Source of the DNA: Artemia franciscana
Lineage: Eukaryota > Arthropoda > Branchiopoda > Anostraca > Artemiidae
Direction: 5' to 3'
Assembly (NCBI RefSeq): GCF_032884065.1
Contig: NC_088881.1
Location: 8,092,582-8,156,581 of the forward strand
Length of the DNA stretch: 64,000 bases
This document shows positions 57,301 through 64,000 of this stretch, piece by piece. Every line of letters begins with the position of its first letter. The stretch's first letter is position 1. The translations under genes and the position numbers were made by a program. The notes beneath the pieces are model-generated. The model was not told the origin of the DNA. It did no database searches and worked only from the letters and a program-made list of their open reading frames with translations.

Positions 57301-58609
57301 TTCTTTAATTAAAAAAAAATAGTATTGAGGTGGCTAGAACCCATCCTTGAACCAATACTGAATCTCTAAGTTTCTCTCTCCTTTTGCAAACAGTTACTAT
57401 TTGTTATCCTGTCTATCCTTCAACAGCTATCCTCATTCTCAGCTTTGCCCAAAAAATTGTATTGACTATGAGGCTGTGCAAAAAAAGCTTGAATCAGTAA
57501 TCCAATAGTCTATAAAAGTACTATTAATAAATCATGGCTTACTTTAAGCAGAATTGCTCATAAAGAGAAAAAAAAGCATTTACCTTTTCAGTGAGAACAT
57601 TCACCTTTTGAGATAAAAGCATTTATCTTTTGAAAGCAAATTGTATACTTCAATTTCTCAAAAAAGATGCCCAGAGGTTGAACAACATAAGTGAAGTATT
57701 CTATGCTTAGAAAGGATAAAATTAGACATTTTGAAATGTTTGAAAGTAATTTCTAGAATAAAGACTTTAGGGACCATTTAAAAGCATTAGATTTGATTGA
57801 CAAGTGTAAGAATTACTATATTTAGAAATAACATGCTTTATCCCTGACTATGATAAATCCTGACATTCAATAAGGTTTTAAAGATTTGAAAATAGGCCTG
57901 TTTCCAACATTTAGGACTTTTTTCTATAAATGCATAGATTCACCTTCTTTTCTAGAGCTTTCTTGTATTGAGCTCTCTATTCTCAGTTGAATGCTTCAAA
58001 AGAAGGTTAAGCATAGGCTATCAGCAAACCACATAGCCAATGTAAATATAGCCAAGCCTACCTGGTGCTACAAAATCAGCAATAATAACTTTACTATTGC
58101 TTAAAACCCTGCAAAAACAATCTGAATTGCATTTTCAAAAACAAGTTAAAATTAGACCTAGCCAAAATTGGAATCCCAAAATTAAAATGATACATGGTAA
58201 GAACCTAGCTATAGGCCTGTCATTACTGCAATTTTCTAAGCCCTAGAGGTCAAGCAAGAGAGAGAGAGATAGTAACCTCACAACACTATCCAGGCTAAAT
58301 TTGACTTATGGATTCATTCCTGAGAATTTCATTCACCTAACTCAACAATTTTTGAGGTTGAGAGAAGACCTTTAACTAAACTCCATCAACCCATCTAAGA
58401 ATTTAACCTGTTTCTTTTCCTGGTGAGACCAAGCCTAGATTTGACCTTGGAATTGTAATGACCCCAGCCATTCCAGAATATAGGACAATGCTTAGGTTTA
58501 CACATTTTAAGCCTATATACTCAAAATAGACTGATTTTAGCATATTTGTAACATTGTGATGCACTACAGTGGTAGAAAATAAAATAGAAGCCACCTCAAA
58601 TGTTCAACT
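57301..58609. other. Stretch without a gene, no CpG seen
   Basis: AT-rich, with TTCACCTTTTGA/TTTATCTTTTGA repetition near 57580-57625 and a GAGAGAGAGA run at 58259-58268. I saw no CG dinucleotide between 55759 and 58609. Confidence 0.45.
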
Positions 58610-58882
58610 TCGTATTACAGCAAAACTGTCAAATTTACGTTTGAAATTTGGCAAATTTCGCTAAAAAATCTGAAATTCTTTGAAAGGTCTTGAAATAGTT
58701 TCGACATAATTAAGGATTTTATTCCGTGACAGAATTCAAAAAGCGAAAACATGCTTGACTCGGGATGCTTTCAAGAAAGTTAGAGAAAGTAACGAAGGTC
58801 TACTTGCACATTTCCTCAGGATTGGCCAAGAACCTTCAAAAATATAAAGCATCAAAAGAAAAACGTAAGATCAGCTTTTTCG
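58610..58882. promoter_or_regulatory. CpG-retaining patch, candidate promoter
   Basis: Ten CG dinucleotides by eye in about 270 bp, plus one at 58980. I saw none in the 2.8 kb to the left or the next 1.8 kb to the right. Donor-like AAAAC|GTAAGA (58864) and GAG|GTAACT lie on the plus strand. Such a patch inside a CpG-depleted block is what an unmethylated promoter leaves. It could be the start of menin's upstream exon, of a plus-strand transcript, or both. No TATA box was recognised. Confidence 0.4.
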
Positions 58883-58982
58883 GGTTTAAATGGAGGTAAC
58901 TCTTGTGGATTAGTAAACTTAGGAGGCCCACAAAGTTTGCCTTAGTCCTATAGGTTCCTTTCTTCCTATGACTTTATTGCGA

Positions 58983-59824
58983 TCAGAAAAAAGTAAAAAA
59001 AGCTCAACTTTTCAAAAACAATAAGTAAAGCTTAGCCATTAGAATAAGGCAGGATTACATAAGCCATTCAACTAGAGGTCCCAGGGACTTCTTGCTGTGT
59101 GGTTCTAAGTTGGCTTAAGTGGGTAAAATTCTAGACAAGTTATTTTCTGATATCTTCAAAAAGGATCAAATTAGGAAAATGAAACTCTCAAGGATGGATC
59201 TACAGATTAAAATAGTCTATGTACCAGGAAGGTATTTTGAAGGGTAAGTATGAAGCAGTCTGCATTTCTGACCAACAAATAAAGTGAACATACCAGTCAA
59301 TCCTTTTTTGCTCTTTCCAAATGTAATAGGCCTGATTGCTTTTGTTGTAAATGCAATTTGAGCCTGTTTTAGACCTTTGGTAATGATAATTTTTTATATG
59401 GCTATATGTTAATTGTTTCAAGAGTTTTTGGTTAAAAAATTGGTTTCAAACTTACTAATTGGTTTCAAAACTAAATGCAGAGAAAAAGAATCTGAAAATT
59501 GAGCATTAAGGTATAATGTTGTTTTGCCAAAATTCTAATTGGTATAGATCTGTCAAGTAAGGAAATTTCTAAGACTTAGAAATCAGAAGAGGGTTAACAT
59601 AGTGGCTTGGCAATACCTTCCATGTTTTTGGCCCTGGATTCATTACTGAAATTTTCATTTTCCTAACATAACCCCTCTCCAAGATAACAAAAAGTAGCTT
59701 GTCTAGAATTTTACTCTTTAAGTGCTTTGTATAGACTTGAGAAGAAGTGTTAGTCCCTATCCTGCACTGGCTCTGGGACTATTTCATTTCCTGAGGCCAT
59801 AATAATTTCAATCAGAAAATCTGC
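58983..59824. other. Stretch without a gene, no CpG seen
   Basis: AT-rich. No repeat or coding signal recognised. Confidence 0.4.
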
Positions 59825-60413
59825 AAATTGTAACTTGGAATATTTCAATGTTAAAAGAAAAAACAACTGCTTTATTAACATTTTGACTGTCAAATTCAGA
59901 CTGGACTTATTAGGAGTTCCAGAAACTCATATACAAAGTGTAGGAAACATGAAAGTAGATGACATAGAATTTATTTACTCAGGTAGGAAGGGTGGGGTGC
60001 TTAGTAGGGCTCATGATGCATGGTGAATAAGGAAACTGCCAAGTTTTGTTTAGTTTGGGAAGGTATTAATATTTCAATGTTAGGCTAGTTGCTAAGTTTA
60101 TGACTAAAAAGTATAGGGTATCAGTTATAATAGTATATGTCCCTGTAGAAGTGACTTGGATGAATATTACTTACAGGTATGGGAACAAATAGGCAGGCAG
60201 GGTCCCAGGCATAAATATGAAATTTTAAGGCCCAGACTGGTTAAAATAGAGATAGATGGTATCTTAGCCTAGGCAAATTTGGTGTAGGAAAAGAAAAGAG
60301 TAATGGTTTCATGTCTGCAATTTTTTAGGTGTAGCAATCTAGTAGCCAATACTGTACAAAAGATTGGCAGGATTAATAAAATTTACTGTTATATAGGAGT
60401 GGTGTTATCAAAC
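59825..60413 (+). pseudogene. RTE-like LINE endonuclease domain, 5' part
   Basis: Reads LQIVTWNISMLKEKTTAL, then in a shifted frame FRLDLLGVPETHIQSVGNMK with VDDIEFIYSGRKGG. Further pieces are MTKKYRVSVIIVYVPVEVTW and, at the end, QKIGRINKIYCYIGVVLSN. The TWN, ETH and SGRKGG order is that of the LINE apurinic-type endonuclease. It is broken by frame changes and then by the insertion at 60414-62039. Confidence 0.8.
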
Positions 60414-62039
60414 AGTTAATGGTAATGAATTGTGTTACAGAGCAACATGGCTCAATAGTAACCAAAAGTCTAAAAAACAAATTTTTGATACCAATAGTTA
60501 TATCAAAAGAAACACATTTCAATGCTGATTCTAAATATATAAGTTTCATCAAGTTTAGTCTTACCCATCAAAAGTTACAAGCAAGAGATTATTTGCCTTA
60601 TTTTAGAAAATAGGGCTAAATGTCCCTTAAAAGGCATAGAATCTTAACAAAAATCACACCATCAGATTCAGTGTATCAGAGAAACCTACTGTAAAAGTTT
60701 CAAGCTCCTATCTACAAAAATGCAGAATTATGTATTTTTTGCAAGAAGACAGATTGCAGATATGTGTTTATTTGTTTTTTTTTTCTTCCAGGGGTGATTG
60801 TATTGACCAAGTGGTCCTAGAATGTCAGGAGAGCGCTCATTCTAGTGGAAATTAAAAGTTCTAGTGTCCTTTTCAAGTGACCAAAATATGGGAGGGCACC
60901 TAGGTCTAAAAATTTTGATATAGCCATTCTGTTCAGATTAGTCAAAAACCCAATAACTATGTCTTTGGGGACTAGTTAATCCCCCACAGCCCCCAGGGGA
61001 GGGGCTGTAAGTTGTAAACTTTGACCATTATTTACATATAGTGATGGTTATTATGAAGTGTACAGACATTTTCAAGAGGACTTTTTCACGTTTGAGTTGG
61101 GGTGGATCAGGGGGAGGGGTTACGTGGGAGGATCTTTCCATGGAGTAATTTATCATGACGGAAGATAATTTTCATGAAGGTGGTGAAGGATTTTCTAGCA
61201 TTATTAAAAAAAAATTAGAAAATAAATAATAGAAAAAATTTTCACCTGGAAGTAGTGAGTAGCATTAAAATTTAAAATGAACATAAAATAATATGTATAT
61301 AAGGGGGTTTGTCTTCTCCACAATACCTTGCTCTTTACGCTAAAGTATTTTTAGTAATTTCAACTATGTATTCTACAGCCTTTGTGATACAGGGGTCATT
61401 CTTAAAGATTTGGGATGAAAATCAAGCTTTAGTGTAAAGAGCAATGTATTGACGAGGGGGCAAACCCCTCATATACATAATAAAATACGAATTTAAAAGT
61501 TCATTAGATAAGTTAATTTGTAAGATACATATGTTTATTACTAACAAAAATTAAAAATCTAGTCGCATTTTTAAGTAACTGAAAATTGGAGGGCAACTAG
61601 GCCTCCTTCCCTGCCCCTCTTTTTCTATCAAAATTGTCTTATCAAAAGTATGAGAAAGTCATTTAGCAAAAAATATATTAATATGCAATTTTTGTTTTAA
61701 TTATTCATGTGGTGAGCCAAAATCTAATCATACATTAATTCAAAAACATTCAGAAATTAAATAAAAAAAAAACAAGGTTTTTTTACCTGCAAGTAAGGGG
61801 CAACATTAAAACTGAAAGCAAACAGAAATTATTCCATATATGAAAGGGGTTGTCCCCTCTGCAATGTCTTGCTCTTTATGCTAATTTTTTTATTGTTTTA
61901 AAAAGTAGAGTTTTGACAGAGTCAAACTATAGCATAAAGAGTGGGGTGTTGAGGAGGGGACAACCCCTTTCATATACAGGATAATTTCTGTTTGTTTTAT
62001 TTTTGCCCCTTGCATTTAAAAAACTTGTTTTTTTATTTA
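60414..62039 (+). mobile_element. Insertion splitting the LINE, with two foldback units
   Basis: The LINE sequence stops near 60413 and resumes near 62040. The inserted DNA contains copy 2 of the repeat at 46955 (60637-60783) and two hairpin-like units: arms at 61300-61347 and 61427-61475, and arms at 61845-61890 and 61935-61980, each near TTGCTCTTTAYGCTAAAG. No coding capacity. Element type unknown. The exact ends were not fixed. Confidence 0.6.
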
Positions 62040-62820
62040 ATTTTGATCCTAAAAATCACAATCACCATTTAGTAGTGTCTACGGATAATTTAAAGCAGAA
62101 ATTTAGGAAGGGCTACTACTTTCTGGGAATTTATGACCTTGGTAGACTCCAGGATAAGAATGTGAGCAAAACTTTCCAAGAACATTTGAATACTAAGCTG
62201 GAGAGTTTAAAAGTTGACAATGTGGAAGATGTGTGGAATAATCTTAGAAAATTAGTCTGTGAAGTTGCTGATGGTGTCTAAGGAAAGAGTTAGAAACAAA
62301 TCTGAAAATATTATTAAAAATGTTTTATGTTTAACAGAGAGGAGGAGAGGCCTATACAAGAATTATTTGATCTTAAGATCATATGAAAATAAGAGGAATA
62401 TAAAGAAAGCAGAAAAAACAGTCAAATATCATTCAAGGAGGTTTAAAGTGGAGGTCATGGATAAAATTGCTGAAGATCTGGAAGATGCAGCCAGATGGCA
62501 TGATTGTGAAATATTTTTACTGGCATGCTAATAAATTGAGTGGTAATAGTCAATCTGGCCTTGTCCCAGTTAAAGGTAAAAACAGAGCCATAATTATTGA
62601 GAAGGAAAGAGTTAAATAGAGATGAGCAGAACATTTTGAGAATATAAAAACCATGATAGAGATACAGCAAAAGATATAGGAAAGAATAAAAATTTTGTTA
62701 CACTTTAGATATGAAGGAAGATTTATTTTGTGAGGAAAAATTAGTTACAAATGACAGTACTAAAAGGATTAAAAAATAATAATGCCCAGGTTCTGAAATG
62801 ATAAGGCCCAGGTAAATGAG
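62040..62820 (+). pseudogene. RTE-like LINE, region between endonuclease and RT
   Basis: Reads DPKNHNHHLVVSTDNLKQKF, RKGYYFLGIYDLGRLQDKNV, FQEHLNTKLESLKVDNVEDV, ERRRGLYKNYLILRSYENKR and MDKIAEDLEDAARWHD. This is the well-conserved linker of RTE-type LINEs ahead of RT. It includes one frame change near 62280 and ends where the hairpin-ended repeat copy 3 begins. The RT itself is beyond that insertion or the window. Confidence 0.85.
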
Positions 62821-64000
62821 TTTTTATGGCACTTGATATTTATCAAGTGACATATAGCAATCACAATTTCTGTCTGTCTGTTGGTCCCAGTTTTGCTAGT
62901 TTGGGCACTTCCAGACAAGCTAGGACAAAGAAAGTTGGCAGGCATATCAGGAACCAGACCAGGTTAAAATAGAAACAGTCCCTTCCCCGATTTGACCATC
63001 TAGGGGGGGGTGAGTGGAGGGGCAGTTAATTCAGGATAATTAGAATAAATGAGGTATTTTAAACTTACAAACGGGTGATTGTATCTTAATAAAATTTGAT
63101 ATTTAGAAAAATCTTGTGCTTCAGACCTCTTATTCTAAATCTCGACCGGGCCCGGTGACATTGGGAGGAGTTGGAGGGGGAAACCAGTAATCTTGGAAAA
63201 TGCTTAGAGTGGAGAGATAGGGATGAAACTTGGTGGGCAGAACAAGCACAAGTTCTAGATACCTGATTGAGATAACCGGAACGGATCCACTCTCTTTGGG
63301 AGAGTTGGGGGGGTATTTTGGGTAATTCAAAAGAATTAAAAAAAATGAGGTATTTTTAACTTATGAGCAGGTGATCAGATCTTAATAAAATTTGATATTT
63401 AGAAGCACCTCGTAGCTTAGAGCTCTTATTTCAAATCCCGACCAGGTCCAGTGACCTTGGGGAGAGTTGGAGAGGGAAACCAGAAATATTTGAAAATGCT
63501 TAGAGTGCAGAGATCAGGATGAAACTTAGTGGGGAGAATACGCACAAGTCCTAGATACATGATTGACATAACCGGATCTGCTCTCTCTGGGGGAGTGGGA
63601 GGATTTTCAGTGCTTTGGTGAGTTTGGTGCTTCCAAATGTGCTAGGACAGCGAAAATTGGTAGGCATGTCAGAGACCTGCACAAATTGACTTTATAACAG
63701 TCGTTTTCACGATTCTAACATATGGGGGGGGGTAGAGGGATGGAAAATCGTGAAAATTGAGGTATCTTGATCTTATGAATGGGTGACCAGATCTTAATGA
63801 AACCTTATATATAGAAAGATCTTATGTCTCTGATGCTACATTTTCTATTTGAATCAAATCTGGGGGTGGAGGGGAAACGGAAATCTTGGAAAACACTTAA
63901 GAGTAGAGAGATTGGGATGAAACTTGATGGGAAGAATAAGCATAAGTTCTAGATACATGATTGACATAACTGGACTGGATCTGCTGTTTTTGGGGGAATT
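62821..64000 (-). mobile_element. Hairpin-ended repeat with about 300-bp monomers, copy 3 (runs off the window)
   Basis: Opposite orientation to copies 1 and 2: it starts TTTTTATGGCACTTGATATT with TATCAAGTGACATATAGC (the inverted 3' hairpin), followed by CAATCACAATTTCTGTCTGT. Monomer markers (revcomp of GGGATTTAAAATAAGAG and of AAATTTCATTAAGATC) recur about every 295-300 bp. Many CG sites of copies 1 and 2 are TG or CA here. It lies within the RTE-like LINE. Confidence 0.8.

Overview
This is a eukaryotic nuclear window: AT-rich, full of transposable-element debris, and carrying one recognisable host gene whose six coding exons are split by very large introns. That gene is menin (MEN1 / Mnn1 orthologue), on the minus strand. 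Its start codon is at 48909 and its stop at 10083-10085. The six exons join in phase into 1,611 nt (536 aa), and every junction has GT..AG. The protein, the introns and the repeat content suggest an arthropod. A branchiopod crustacean such as Artemia is my guess only. I recognise no bacterial, organellar or viral genes and no RNA genes.

Layout. 1-2250: head-to-tail Helitron remnants with a huge A-rich expansion, ending in a 67-bp tandem array. 2250-9400: AT-rich sequence with small repeats and a probable LINE 3' fragment. 9400-10306: menin 3'UTR and last exon. 10307-21358 (intron 5): LINE fragments, a 384-bp hAT-type MITE, a foldback, a second 67-bp array and copy 1 of a hairpin-ended repeat whose body is made of about 300-bp monomers. 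21359-21648: exon 5. 21649-34590 (intron 4): a tandem copy of the exon-5 splice boundary, a 701-bp tandem array, a 172-bp array, a 78-bp array and copy 2 of the hairpin-ended repeat. 34591-36753: exons 4 and 3, with about 330 bp of (CT)n just upstream of the exon-4 acceptor. 36754-41638 (intron 2): two LINE fragments. 41639-41791: exon 2. 41792-48416 (intron 1): a 2.9-kb hAT element with an 8-bp target duplication. 48417-48929: exon 1.

48930-64000 lies upstream of menin exon 1. It holds nested LINEs, a young Helitron inserted precisely inside a LINE reverse-transcriptase frame, an RTE-like LINE on the plus strand and copy 3 of the hairpin-ended repeat. This right-hand block is almost free of CpG except for the Helitron, part of the repeat DNA beyond 60.8 kb, and a roughly 270-bp patch at 58610-58882. 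That pattern looks like long-term germline methylation around an unmethylated promoter.

I found no convincing new multi-gene system. The most unusual items are the CpG-retaining patch, the hairpin-ended monomer-array element, the Helitron with rearranged helicase blocks and doubled 3' terminators, and the duplicated exon-5 splice boundary. All counts and alignments were made by eye.
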